The notes below the pieces were generated by a model. That model saw only the letters and a program-made list of their open reading frames with translations, searched no databases and was not told where the DNA came from. From assembly GCA_946221045.1 (NCBI GenBank), contig CAMIIY010000083.1:1-7549 (forward strand): a stretch of DNA of 7,549 nucleotides. The letters run 5' to 3'. The DNA is from an uncultured Oceanospirillaceae bacterium. Lineage in GTDB: Bacteria; Pseudomonadota; Gammaproteobacteria; Pseudomonadales; Balneatricaceae. This document shows positions 1 to 6,211 of this stretch, one piece after another. Within the stretch, counting starts at the first letter, position 1; every line of letters starts with the position of its first letter. The translations under genes were made by a program, and so were the position numbers.

Positions 1-1
1 A

Positions 2-514
2 AACGTAGCAGGGGACACCATAGCGTCAGACGAAGAGGACCTGCCAGACCTGACCACAGGCCCGGCACTGTTCTGGTTAGTTGTGGGCTTGTTAATTCTG
101 GCGGCAAGTTCACGCCTGCTGGTCTGGGGCGCCAGCGAGATTGCCTTTGCTCTGGGGGTCAGCGAACTGGTTGTTGGTCTTACCATTGTCGCCATAGGCA
201 CCAGCCTGCCCGAATTAGCGGCATCCGTTGCCAGCGCCCTGAAAAAGCATCACGACATCGCTATCGGTAACGTGGTTGGCTCAAATATTTTCAACCTGGT
301 CGCAGTCATGGCTGTGCCGGGCCTGCTATCGCCCACTGCACTGGAGCCGGAAGTTTTTTATCGTGATGCCATGACAATGCTCGGCCTGACCCTGTTGCTG
401 CTCGCCTTTGCCCTGTGGCAGAAACCACCCTCTATCAGCCGGCTTGAAGGTGGATTACTGAGCGCTGCCTATGCAGCTTATCTGGCGCTGCTATACACTA
501 TGACCGTAGCCTGA
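2..514 (+). CDS. yrbG: CaCA-family calcium/sodium antiporter (YrbG-like), C-terminal part, 5' end missing
   Basis: This is the last 170 codons of an inner-membrane cation antiporter of the CaCA (Ca2+/cation exchanger) superfamily; the reading frame is open from base 2, so the start lies outside the window. The GTG at 83 is an internal valine, not the start. The fragment opens with an acidic hydrophilic stretch (roughly 11-58), as expected for the cytoplasmic loop joining the two halves of the exchanger, followed by about five hydrophobic segments. The second alpha repeat is clear: GTSLPEL near 197-217 and GNVVGSNIFN near 266-295, which carry the ion-coordinating acidic and polar residues of the family. 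Family members are about 300-330 residues, so roughly half is present. E. coli has yrbG at the same place before kdsD. The exchanged ions are inferred from the family; the physiological role of YrbG is not well defined. Confidence 0.92.
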   Translation, partial: NVAGDTIASDEEDLPDLTTGPALFWLVVGLLILAASSRLLVWGASEIAFALGVSELVVGLTIVAIGTSLPELAASVASALKKHHDIAIGNVVGSNIFNLVAVMAVPGLLSPTALEPEVFYRDAMTMLGLTLLLLAFALWQKPPSISRLEGGLLSAAYAAYLALLYTMTVA

Positions 515-531
515 CTATAGATACTGATCCT

Positions 532-1503
532 ATGACAGAACCTGACTTTCTCGCTTCAGCCCGGCGCACCATTCAACTGGAAACTGAAGCCGTGCGTGAT
601 ATCGAACGCCATCTGGATGAACACTTCCTGCGCGCCTGTACTCTGATGCTGAATTGCACAGGGCGTGTGATTGTGACCGGCATGGGCAAATCGGGCCATA
701 TCGGCAACAAAATTGCGGCAACACTGGCCAGTACCGGCACCCCTTCGTTTTTTGTACACCCGGGTGAAGCCAGCCATGGTGACCTGGGCATGATCACCGC
801 GCAGGATGTTGTGCTTGCTTTATCAAACTCAGGCGAAACCGCAGAAGTTGTCACCATTCTGCCACTGATCAAACGCATGAACGCCCCACTGATCAGCATC
901 ACTGCCAACAGCCATTCGACCCTGGCCCAGGCATCGGCAGCACACCTTTACATTGGCGTAGAGCAGGAAGCCTGCCCACTCAACCTGGCCCCGACCTCAA
1001 GCACCACCGCTCAGCTGGTTATGGGCGATGCGCTGGCGATTGCACTGCTCGAAGCCCGTGGTTTCAGTGCTGAGGATTTTGCCTTTTCCCATCCGGGTGG
1101 CAGCCTCGGTCGCCGTCTGTTACTGAAAGCAGAAACCATCATGCACAGTGGTGATGATGTTCCGGTAGTCGCTTCAGGTACCGCCTTGCGCGAAGCATTA
1201 CTGGAAGTTACCCGTAAACGGCTGGGTATGACCGCAGTGGTGGCAGAGCAGGGTCAGTTACTGGGCATCTTCACGGACGGCGATTTGCGCCGGGCGCTCG
1301 ATCAGAATATGGATCTGCAAAACACCCCGATTGATGAAGTAATGACCACCCACTGCACCACCATCAAGCCGGACATTCTGGCAGCCGAATGCCTGCAGAT
1401 CATGGATAGCCGAAAAATTAATGCCCTGATTGTCACCGATGAACAAAACCGTCCAATCGGTGCACTAAACATGCATGATCTGCTCAAAGCGGGGGTGATT
1501 TAA
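532..1503 (+). CDS. kdsD: D-arabinose 5-phosphate isomerase KdsD
   Basis: Cytoplasmic aldose-ketose isomerase converting D-ribulose 5-phosphate to D-arabinose 5-phosphate, the first committed step towards Kdo of the LPS inner core. The 323 residues match the family length. The N-terminal SIS sugar-isomerase domain (about 35-175) has GMGKSGHIGNK, the phosphate-binding SNSGE and FSHPGGSLGRRL. Lys53, Glu105, Glu146 and His187 line up at a constant offset of six with catalytic residues reported for E. coli KdsD (Lys59, Glu111, Glu152, His193). Two CBS domains follow (about 205-263 and 270-323). The start at 532 lies 17 bases after the antiporter stop and has no strong Shine-Dalgarno sequence, so translation may be coupled. 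The stop overlaps the kdsC start by one base (TAATG). A paralogue such as GutQ is possible, but the kdsC neighbour favours KdsD. Confidence 0.97.
   Translation: MTEPDFLASARRTIQLETEAVRDIERHLDEHFLRACTLMLNCTGRVIVTGMGKSGHIGNKIAATLASTGTPSFFVHPGEASHGDLGMITAQDVVLALSNSGETAEVVTILPLIKRMNAPLISITANSHSTLAQASAAHLYIGVEQEACPLNLAPTSSTTAQLVMGDALAIALLEARGFSAEDFAFSHPGGSLGRRLLLKAETIMHSGDDVPVVASGTALREALLEVTRKRLGMTAVVAEQGQLLGIFTDGDLRRALDQNMDLQNTPIDEVMTTHCTTIKPDILAAECLQIMDSRKINALIVTDEQNRPIGALNMHDLLKAGVI
1491..1499 (+). promoter_or_regulatory. Strong Shine-Dalgarno sequence of kdsC inside the kdsD 3' end
   Basis: GGGGGTGAT differs by one base from GGAGGTGAT, an extended complement of the 16S rRNA 3' end. It lies within the last codons of kdsD just before the TAATG stop/start overlap and supports 1503 as the kdsC start. 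It suggests efficient reinitiation, keeping the two Kdo enzymes together. Confidence 0.7.
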
Positions 1504-2039
1504 TGAACATTTCGGCCTCACCGGAACTGACCGCCAAACTGCAAAACATTCGTCTGGTGGTGTTTGATGTGGACGGTATCCTGACCAACGGCCAACTGCT
1601 GATGTTGCCGGATGGTCAGGAAGTAAAACAGTTCAATATTCTTGACGGCCTTGGCATTAAACTGCTGATGCAGGCCGGCATTGAAACCGCCATTATTACC
1701 GGGCGACGCTCACCTCAGGTCGAACAGCGGGCCCAATCTCTGGGCATCAATCACCTGCGCCAAAGCCGCGAAGATAAACTGACCGCACTGTCAGAGCTGT
1801 GGCAGGAAACAGGGCATACCGCTGAAGCCACCGCGTATATGGGGGACGACTGGCCTGATCTGAGCGCGATCAGAGCCTGCATTGTAGGTGCCACTGTGCC
1901 TAACGGACACCCACTGGTACAGCAACACGCTGACTGGTGCAGTTCCCGCTTCGGCGGTAACGGCGCCGCTCGTGAATTCTGTGATCTGATTCTGTCAGCC
2001 CAAGGCAAACTAAACGCCCTTGCCGGGGCCTATCTTTAA
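1503..2039 (+). CDS. kdsC: 3-deoxy-D-manno-octulosonate 8-phosphate phosphatase KdsC
   Basis: Cytoplasmic HAD-superfamily phosphatase that removes phosphate from Kdo 8-phosphate to give Kdo, the third step of the pathway opened by KdsD. The 178 residues fit the small tetrameric C0-type HAD family, which lacks a cap domain. Visible motifs are FDVDGILTNG at 21-30 (nucleophile Asp22, acid/base Asp24), TGR at 66-68 (motif II Thr66), Lys92 (motif III) and GDDWPDL at 114-120 (Mg2+-binding Asp115, with Asp119). The start overlaps the kdsD stop by one base and has a strong ribosome-binding site; the stop lies three bases before lptC. The Kdo 8-phosphate synthase kdsA, the intervening step, is not in the window. 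No anomalies seen. Confidence 0.97.
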   Translation: MNISASPELTAKLQNIRLVVFDVDGILTNGQLLMLPDGQEVKQFNILDGLGIKLLMQAGIETAIITGRRSPQVEQRAQSLGINHLRQSREDKLTALSELWQETGHTAEATAYMGDDWPDLSAIRACIVGATVPNGHPLVQQHADWCSSRFGGNGAAREFCDLILSAQGKLNALAGAYL

Positions 2040-2042
2040 GTT

Positions 2043-2612
2043 ATGCTGAAGCCACGCACTGCCATCGCTGTGACAGCCATTCTGGTGACCGGACTGGTGC
2101 TTTACTGGAGCCTGGGCGGTCATAATCCCCTGCTGCGCTCAGCCGATAAACTCGGTCTGAATCGACAGATGGACTACTTTGTCAACACCGTTCAACTGAC
2201 CCAGTGGCAAGAGGATGGTGAACTGATCCGCACATCAGAGAGCCTGCGTATCGAGCACTACCCGCAGCAGGCACTGGCTAAACTGGCCACACCGATCAGC
2301 CACTTTTATCGGCAGGATGGCTCCGTTATCCGGGTCACCGCCGAACAGGGATCAGTGCCCGATGACAATAGCCGGATTGAACTTGCAGGCAATGTCGTTG
2401 TTCTAGATAATCCGGACACACTGTTAGGTACCCGACTGGATACTGAGCAATTGACTATTTACCCCGAAAAAAAACAAGCAGATTCAAACGTCCGGGTTAT
2501 CATCACCCACCCGGACAGCCGCTCAGAGGGTATCGGCATGCAGGCCGATCTTGAGCAAGGCATCCTTGAGCTGCAATCACAGGTAAAAGGGATCATTCAC
2601 AATGCGCAGTAG
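2043..2612 (+). CDS. lptC: LPS export system protein LptC
   Basis: Bitopic inner-membrane component of the Lpt machine that accepts LPS from the LptB2FG transporter and hands it to LptA. The 189 residues match the family length of about 190. A short basic N-terminus (MLKPRT) precedes one transmembrane helix at about 7-24 and then a periplasmic beta-jellyroll domain (about 40-185), with family features such as VTAEQGSVPDDNSRIELAGNVVV and LTIYPEKKQADSN. There is no lipobox, and the hydrophobic segment reads as an uncleaved anchor. The gene starts three bases after kdsC, and its last 11 bases overlap the lptA start, so coupled translation is likely. Sequence conservation in this family is low; the assignment rests on the fold-like pattern plus its position between kdsC and lptA, which is highly conserved. 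Confidence 0.95.
   Translation: MLKPRTAIAVTAILVTGLVLYWSLGGHNPLLRSADKLGLNRQMDYFVNTVQLTQWQEDGELIRTSESLRIEHYPQQALAKLATPISHFYRQDGSVIRVTAEQGSVPDDNSRIELAGNVVVLDNPDTLLGTRLDTEQLTIYPEKKQADSNVRVIITHPDSRSEGIGMQADLEQGILELQSQVKGIIHNAQ
2378..2406 (+). promoter_or_regulatory. Candidate sigma-E-like promoter inside lptC, upstream of lptA
   Basis: TGAACTT (2378-2384) resembles the sigma-E -35 box GGAACTT, and TCTAG (2402-2406) resembles its -10 box TCTAA/TCTGA, 17 bases apart. The most constrained bases, AAC in the -35 and TC in the -10, are present. The site lies about 200 bases before the lptA start. E. coli has a sigma-E-dependent promoter upstream of lptA within this operon, so the placement is plausible. 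A single weak match inside coding sequence can easily be chance. Confidence 0.22.
2587..2592 (+). promoter_or_regulatory. Shine-Dalgarno sequence of lptA
   Basis: AAGGGA ends nine bases before the ATG at 2602, inside the lptC coding sequence. It supports the 11-base lptC/lptA overlap and the choice of this start, which also gives a complete signal peptide. Confidence 0.6.
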
Positions 2613-3120
2613 CCTGAATGTAATCTTCGCTGTTTGCTGTTCACTGGTTTCAGGCTTGGTCTTCGCCTTGCCGGATGACCAGAATCAACCCATCCACATT
2701 GCAGCCGACAAAGCTCAGATCAATGATAAAACCGGTATCACCACCTACACCGGCAATGTCATTATTACTCAGGGTTCTATTCTGATCGAAGGCGATCAGG
2801 TCGAACTGTATCGTCAGGACGGCAGTGTTAACAAAGTCATAGCCAAAGGCAAACCCGCCCCCTTCAGGCAGAAAAACACCCCCACCGATCCCTATACTGA
2901 CGCCTGGGGGCTGCACATGGTATATCTGGTCAGCACACGTAAACTGACCATTACCGAACAAGCCAAAGTTATTCAGGGTTCCGACACCTTCACCGGCCAG
3001 AAGATTGATTACGATATCGAGCGCTCTCTGGTGAATGCGTTTGGCGGTTCTGACAAAGCTTCAGGCAATGGCCGGGTACAGATGATTATCCAGCCCAAAC
3101 AGAGCCCTGAAGCACCATGA
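2602..3120 (+). CDS. lptA: LPS transport periplasmic protein LptA
   Basis: Periplasmic bridge protein whose beta-jellyroll units stack end to end between LptC in the inner membrane and LptD in the outer membrane, carrying LPS across the periplasm. The 172 residues fit the family. A Sec signal peptide is visible: basic start (MRSS), hydrophobic core and a likely cleavage after Val-Phe-Ala at 20-22, leaving a mature start [11 protein letters not shown]. The OstA/LptA domain (about 30-145) shows [32 protein letters not shown] and [12 protein letters not shown]. The start overlaps lptC by 11 bases with an AAGGGA ribosome-binding site; the stop overlaps lptB by four bases (ATGA). The proline-rich C-terminal tail is typical of the family. 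Confidence 0.97.
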   Translation: MRSSLNVIFAVCCSLVSGLVFALPDDQNQPIHIAADKAQINDKTGITTYTGNVIITQGSILIEGDQVELYRQDGSVNKVIAKGKPAPFRQKNTPTDPYTDAWGLHMVYLVSTRKLTITEQAKVIQGSDTFTGQKIDYDIERSLVNAFGGSDKASGNGRVQMIIQPKQSPEAP

Positions 3121-3842
3121 CTACTCTGGTCGCCAAACATCTGGCCAAACGCTACAAAGGGCGCGAAGTCGTCCATGATGTCTCCCTGCAAATTAACAGT
3201 GGAGAGATTGTTGGCTTACTGGGCCCAAACGGTGCCGGTAAAACCACCTGTTTCTATATGATTGTCGGACTGGTTCAGGCGGACCGGGGTCAGGTAATCA
3301 TTGATCATCAGGAGATTACCCAGCTACCGATGCATGGCCGGGCCAGAAAAGGCATCGGTTACCTGCCTCAGGAAGCCTCCATTTTTCGCAAACTCAGTGT
3401 TCGCGACAATCTGCTGGCCATTCTGGAAGGCAGACAGGACTTATCCAAAGAGCAAGCCCTGCAAAAAATGGAAGAGCTGCTGGAAGAGTTTCATATTACC
3501 CATATTCGCGATACTCTGGGTATGAGCCTTTCAGGAGGGGAGAGGCGTCGAGTCGAAATCGCACGCGCACTGGCAACCGAACCCCAATTTGTGTTGCTGG
3601 ATGAGCCTTTTGCCGGCGTTGACCCAATTTCGGTCAACGACATCAAGCAGACCATTCGCCACCTACAAGCCAGAGGGATTGGCATTCTGATCACGGACCA
3701 TAATGTCCGGGAAACCTTGGATATTTGTGAAAGTGCCTATATTGTGAGTGAAGGCACCATTTTAGCGCAGGGCGCTCCGGAAACGATCATGGCCAATGCC
3801 GCCGTCCGGAATGCCTACCTCGGTGATCAGTTCAGGCTATAA
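3117..3842 (+). CDS. lptB: LPS export ABC transporter ATPase LptB
   Basis: Cytoplasmic ATPase that, as a dimer with LptF and LptG (encoded elsewhere), extracts LPS from the inner membrane and drives it along the LptC-LptA bridge. The 241 residues equal the length of E. coli LptB. In order: Walker [10 protein letters not shown] at 36-44 (Lys42), Q-loop GYLPQE with Gln85, ABC signature LSGGERRR at 138-145, Walker B VLLDEP with catalytic Glu163, and switch His195 in TDHNVRE. Lys42, Glu163 and His195 have the same numbers as in the E. coli protein. The [12 protein letters not shown] stretch is characteristic of LptB among ABC ATPases. It overlaps lptA by four bases (ATGA) with little Shine-Dalgarno sequence, which points to translational coupling. 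Confidence 0.98.
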   Translation: MTTLVAKHLAKRYKGREVVHDVSLQINSGEIVGLLGPNGAGKTTCFYMIVGLVQADRGQVIIDHQEITQLPMHGRARKGIGYLPQEASIFRKLSVRDNLLAILEGRQDLSKEQALQKMEELLEEFHITHIRDTLGMSLSGGERRRVEIARALATEPQFVLLDEPFAGVDPISVNDIKQTIRHLQARGIGILITDHNVRETLDICESAYIVSEGTILAQGAPETIMANAAVRNAYLGDQFRL

Positions 3843-3905
3843 AATCCATTACGGCAACCGCATCTCTGTTGCAGTTCCAGGTTCAGGAGTTCCGTTAAGC
3901 GGTCT

Positions 3906-5402
3906 ATGAAACAAGCGCTTCATTTAAAACTAGGGCAACAGCTCACCATGACGCCCCAGTTGCAACAGGCAATACGTCTGCTGCAACTCTCTACGCTGGA
4001 TCTGCAGCAGGAGATTCAGGAGGCTCTGGAGAGCAATCCAATGCTTGACGTGTCTGAAGAGGAACACGCTCAGGCTGACAGTGCTCAGGAACTGGACAAC
4101 CTGCACAACAGCAAAAACGCTGAGAGTGAAGAGCCTCAATATGAGCATGACGAGGCCGATGCCGTTGCTGAAGATAAATGGAATGAGGAGATTCCGGCTG
4201 AACTGAGTACTGACAGCAGTTGGGAAGATACCTTCCAGTCCGCCATACCCACTGTAGGCCGGGACGACAGCGAAGGCTTCGAAGCCAACGACTCCGCTGA
4301 AGAAACCCTGCAGGACCACCTGCACTGGCAACTTAACCTGACCCCGATGTCAGATCTTGACCGTCTGATTGCCACCAACATTATTGATGGCATTGAACCC
4401 GATGGTTATCTGACCATAACGCTGGAAGAGATTTTTGAACATCTCAGTCTCCAGCAGACTGACGATGATGAACCGGTTGAAATGGATGAGCTTGAAGCGG
4501 TCCTGCACCGGGTTCAGCAATTCGATCCACCGGGCGTTGCAGCCCGGGATCTGAGTGAATGCCTGGCCATCCAGTTACGTCAGATGCCAGCCGACACCCC
4601 CTGGCGCAACGAAGCCATCAAGGTTGTTCAGCTGTATATCAAACTGCTTGGTAGTCATGATTACCGCCAGTTGATGCGCAAAACCCGCCTTAAAGAACCT
4701 CAGTTGCAGCAGGTGGTTCAGCTGATTCAGCAGCTCAACCCTAAACCGGGTGCCAGCATCAGCAATACCACCGCAGAATATGTTATCCCCGACGTGCTGG
4801 TCTCAAAGCACCGCGGGGTCTGGACTGTGAACCTAAATCCTGAGGTTTCACCACGGCTGCGCATCAATTCTGATTATGCCAGTCTGGTTAAGCGGGCAGA
4901 CAACAGTTCAGATAACGCCTATCTTAAAAATCATCTTCAGGAAGCACGCTGGTTTATCAAAAGCCTGCAAAGCCGAAACGAAACACTGCTGAAGGTGTCC
5001 AACGAAATCGTAAAAAGACAGGCGGGATTTCTGGATCATGGGGAAGAAGGCATGAAACCGATGGTACTGCATGACATTGCCGAAGCCGTTGAAATGCATG
5101 AATCCACCATCTCCCGGGTGACCACCCAGAAATTCATGCACACCCCACGGGGCATTTTTGAACTGAAATACTTTTTCTCCAGCCATGTCAGTACGGCCAC
5201 CGGCGGGGCAGCCTCCTCTACCGCAATCCGTGCCCTGATCAAAAAACTGGTGGCTGCAGAGAATACATCCAAACCCCTGAGTGACAATAAAATCGCTCAA
5301 TTTCTGGATGAACAAGGTTTTAAAGTGGCCAGACGCACTATCGCCAAATACCGGGAAGCGTTGGGAATCCCTCCTTCTAATGAGCGAAAGCGTCTGGTTT
5401 AA
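3906..5402 (+). CDS. rpoN: RNA polymerase sigma-54 factor RpoN
   Basis: Alternative sigma factor that directs RNA polymerase to -24/-12 promoters and needs AAA+ enhancer-binding proteins for open-complex formation; it typically controls nitrogen use, motility and related functions. The 498 residues fit the family. Region I (1-48) is glutamine- and leucine-rich ([19 protein letters not shown], here [16 protein letters not shown]). Region II (about 49-125) is strongly acidic and variable. The core-binding region (about 130-320) contains [10 protein letters not shown] and [12 protein letters not shown] helix-turn-helix lies at about 388-411, and the RpoN box [10 protein letters not shown] at 475-484 reads the -24 element. 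The start lies 63 bases after lptB; TAAG at 3896-3899 is a weak ribosome-binding site, and a better AGGAG (3885-3889) is 16 bases away, which is too far to be ideal. No truncation. Confidence 0.98.
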   Translation: MKQALHLKLGQQLTMTPQLQQAIRLLQLSTLDLQQEIQEALESNPMLDVSEEEHAQADSAQELDNLHNSKNAESEEPQYEHDEADAVAEDKWNEEIPAELSTDSSWEDTFQSAIPTVGRDDSEGFEANDSAEETLQDHLHWQLNLTPMSDLDRLIATNIIDGIEPDGYLTITLEEIFEHLSLQQTDDDEPVEMDELEAVLHRVQQFDPPGVAARDLSECLAIQLRQMPADTPWRNEAIKVVQLYIKLLGSHDYRQLMRKTRLKEPQLQQVVQLIQQLNPKPGASISNTTAEYVIPDVLVSKHRGVWTVNLNPEVSPRLRINSDYASLVKRADNSSDNAYLKNHLQEARWFIKSLQSRNETLLKVSNEIVKRQAGFLDHGEEGMKPMVLHDIAEAVEMHESTISRVTTQKFMHTPRGIFELKYFFSSHVSTATGGAASSTAIRALIKKLVAAENTSKPLSDNKIAQFLDEQGFKVARRTIAKYREALGIPPSNERKRLV

Positions 5403-5417
5403 TGGAAAGACGTAATT

Positions 5418-5430
5418 GGGATATGATCCC
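5418..5430 (+). promoter_or_regulatory. Small hairpin with embedded -10-like hexamer between rpoN and hpf
   Basis: GGGATatgATCCC is a perfect 5-bp inverted repeat with a three-base loop in the rpoN-hpf gap, 9 bases before the hpf Shine-Dalgarno sequence. Within it, TATGAT (5422-5427) matches five of six bases of the -10 consensus. The bases 17 upstream (TTAATG) match TTGACA at only three of six positions. It could be a weak internal promoter, a small mRNA structure near the hpf ribosome-binding site, or chance. Confidence 0.25.
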
Positions 5431-5439
5431 GCCACTGCC

Positions 5440-5445
5440 AAGGAG
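5440..5445 (+). promoter_or_regulatory. Shine-Dalgarno sequence that sets the hpf start
   Basis: AAGGAG is a near-consensus site seven bases before the ATG at 5453. It is the main reason for choosing 5453 over the in-frame ATG at 5402, which overlaps the rpoN stop and has no ribosome-binding site. Confidence 0.85.
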
Positions 5446-5452
5446 ATACCCT

Positions 5453-5743
5453 ATGCAGATCAATATTACAGGCCATCACGTTGAAGTTACTGAAGCGCTT
5501 AACGCCTACGTTCTCTCCAAGTTCGAAAAAATTGAACGTCACTTCGACAATATCACCAATGTACAGGTGACCCTCAGTGTAGAAAAACAGCGTCAAAAAG
5601 CTGAGGCAGACATGCATGTTGCTGGCGGACAGCTGTTCGCGACCCATGAATCTGGAGATATGTACGCGGCGATTGATGGTCTCTCTGACAAGCTCGACCG
5701 TCAGATCATCAAACACAAAGAAAAAATGAAAAAACACAAGTAA
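5453..5743 (+). CDS. hpf: Ribosome hibernation promoting factor, short form (HPF)
   Basis: Small protein that binds the 30S decoding region in slow growth or stationary phase and, in gammaproteobacteria, works with RMF to form inactive 100S ribosome dimers. With the start at 5453 it has 96 residues, next to 95 for E. coli HPF. It begins MQINITGHHVEVTEAL, has the beta-alpha-beta-beta-beta-alpha pattern of the sigma-54 modulation/S30AE family, contains YAAIDGLSDKLDRQI at 71-85, and ends in a lysine-rich tail (KHKEKMKKHK). The long-HPF dimerisation domain is absent. An in-frame ATG at 5402 would add 17 residues ([17 protein letters not shown]) with no counterpart in the family, so it was not chosen. 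The older name, sigma-54 modulation protein, comes from linkage to rpoN. Confidence 0.95.
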   Translation: MQINITGHHVEVTEALNAYVLSKFEKIERHFDNITNVQVTLSVEKQRQKAEADMHVAGGQLFATHESGDMYAAIDGLSDKLDRQIIKHKEKMKKHK

Positions 5744-5752
5744 CCACCCCAT

Positions 5753-6208
5753 ATGCCACTAAGTGACCTTCTGACCCCCTCGAGCATCCGTTGCGACCTC
5801 GAGGGCGGCAGCAAAAAACGCATTATTGAAACCGCCAGTGAACTGCTGTCGCAAGCGCATCCTGAACTGGATGCCACCGCCCTGTTCAACGGACTTCATG
5901 GCCGTGAACGCCTTGGCAGCACAGGTATCGGCTCGGGTGTTGCCATCCCCCATTGCCGTCTGACCGAGTGCACTCAGGCGGTAGGCATGATCCTTCGCAT
6001 TCCCGAACCGATTGACTTTGATGCCATCGACCACAAGCCGGTTGATCTGCTGTTCTTTTTAGTGGTGCCGGAAGACGGTGCTGAAGTGCATCTCAAAACA
6101 CTGGCCAGCATTGCTGAGCTGATGGGACAGGCTGATGTTCTGCAATCTCTGCGAACTGCCAGCGGCCCGGAGGAGATGTACCAGATAATCCAGCAAAAAG
6201 GCAGCTAA
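5753..6208 (+). CDS. ptsN: Nitrogen PTS enzyme IIA (EIIA-Ntr, PtsN)
   Basis: Terminal phosphoacceptor of the regulatory nitrogen phosphotransferase system. It does not transport sugar; in studied proteobacteria its phosphorylation state adjusts potassium transport and other targets through protein contacts. The 151 residues form one PTS EIIA type-2 domain, with the phosphorylated histidine at His67 in GIGSGVAIPHCRL and the nearby GLHGRERLGSTGIG loop. The N-terminus (LTPSSIRCDLEGGSKKRIIE) aligns in pattern with Pseudomonas-type PtsN, which supports the ATG at 5753, nine bases after hpf, although the preceding bases hold no good Shine-Dalgarno sequence. Its phosphate donor NPr is two genes downstream; EI-Ntr (ptsP) is not in the window. 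An inverted repeat lies in its first codons. Confidence 0.97.
   Translation: MPLSDLLTPSSIRCDLEGGSKKRIIETASELLSQAHPELDATALFNGLHGRERLGSTGIGSGVAIPHCRLTECTQAVGMILRIPEPIDFDAIDHKPVDLLFFLVVPEDGAEVHLKTLASIAELMGQADVLQSLRTASGPEEMYQIIQQKGS
5777..5805 (+). repeat. 8-bp perfect inverted repeat in the 5' coding region of ptsN
   Basis: CCCTCGAG (5777-5784) and CTCGAGGG (5798-5805) are exact reverse complements separated by 13 bases, starting 24 bases after the ptsN start. In mRNA they could form a GC-rich stem near the ribosome-loading region. Each arm also contains the palindrome CTCGAG. Both arms encode ordinary PtsN residues (TPSS and DLEGG), so coding constraint or chance may explain it. Confidence 0.5.
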
Positions 6209-6211
6209 CCT

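Noticed and set aside
515..531. TATAGA at 516-521 as a kdsD promoter -10 box
   Set aside because: The -10 match is four of six and no usable -35 lies 16-18 bases upstream; the ATG would begin only about 10 bases after it.
573..908. Antisense open frame of 111 codons opposite the kdsD SIS domain
   Set aside because: The kdsD reading is strongly supported by catalytic residues; the antisense product has no recognisable features.
3843..3905. Promoter in the lptB-rpoN gap
   Set aside because: I found no convincing -35/-10 pair or -24/-12 element in these 63 bases; TTGCAG at 3869 has no partner -10 at a suitable distance.
3930..4331. Antisense open frame of 133 codons opposite the rpoN 5' region
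   Set aside because: Its hydrophobic translation results from reading acidic and glutamine codons of sigma-54 regions I and II backwards; no start signals.
4908..5441. Antisense open frame of 177 codons opposite the rpoN 3' end
   Set aside because: It lies fully opposite conserved rpoN core-binding and DNA-binding sequence, has no visible ribosome-binding site, and its cysteine- and glycine-rich translation resembles no family. It is best explained as a shadow of rpoN codon use.
5399..5752. Antisense open frame of 117 codons opposite hpf
   Set aside because: Phenylalanine-rich translation is the complement of the lysine/glutamate-rich hpf; no independent support.
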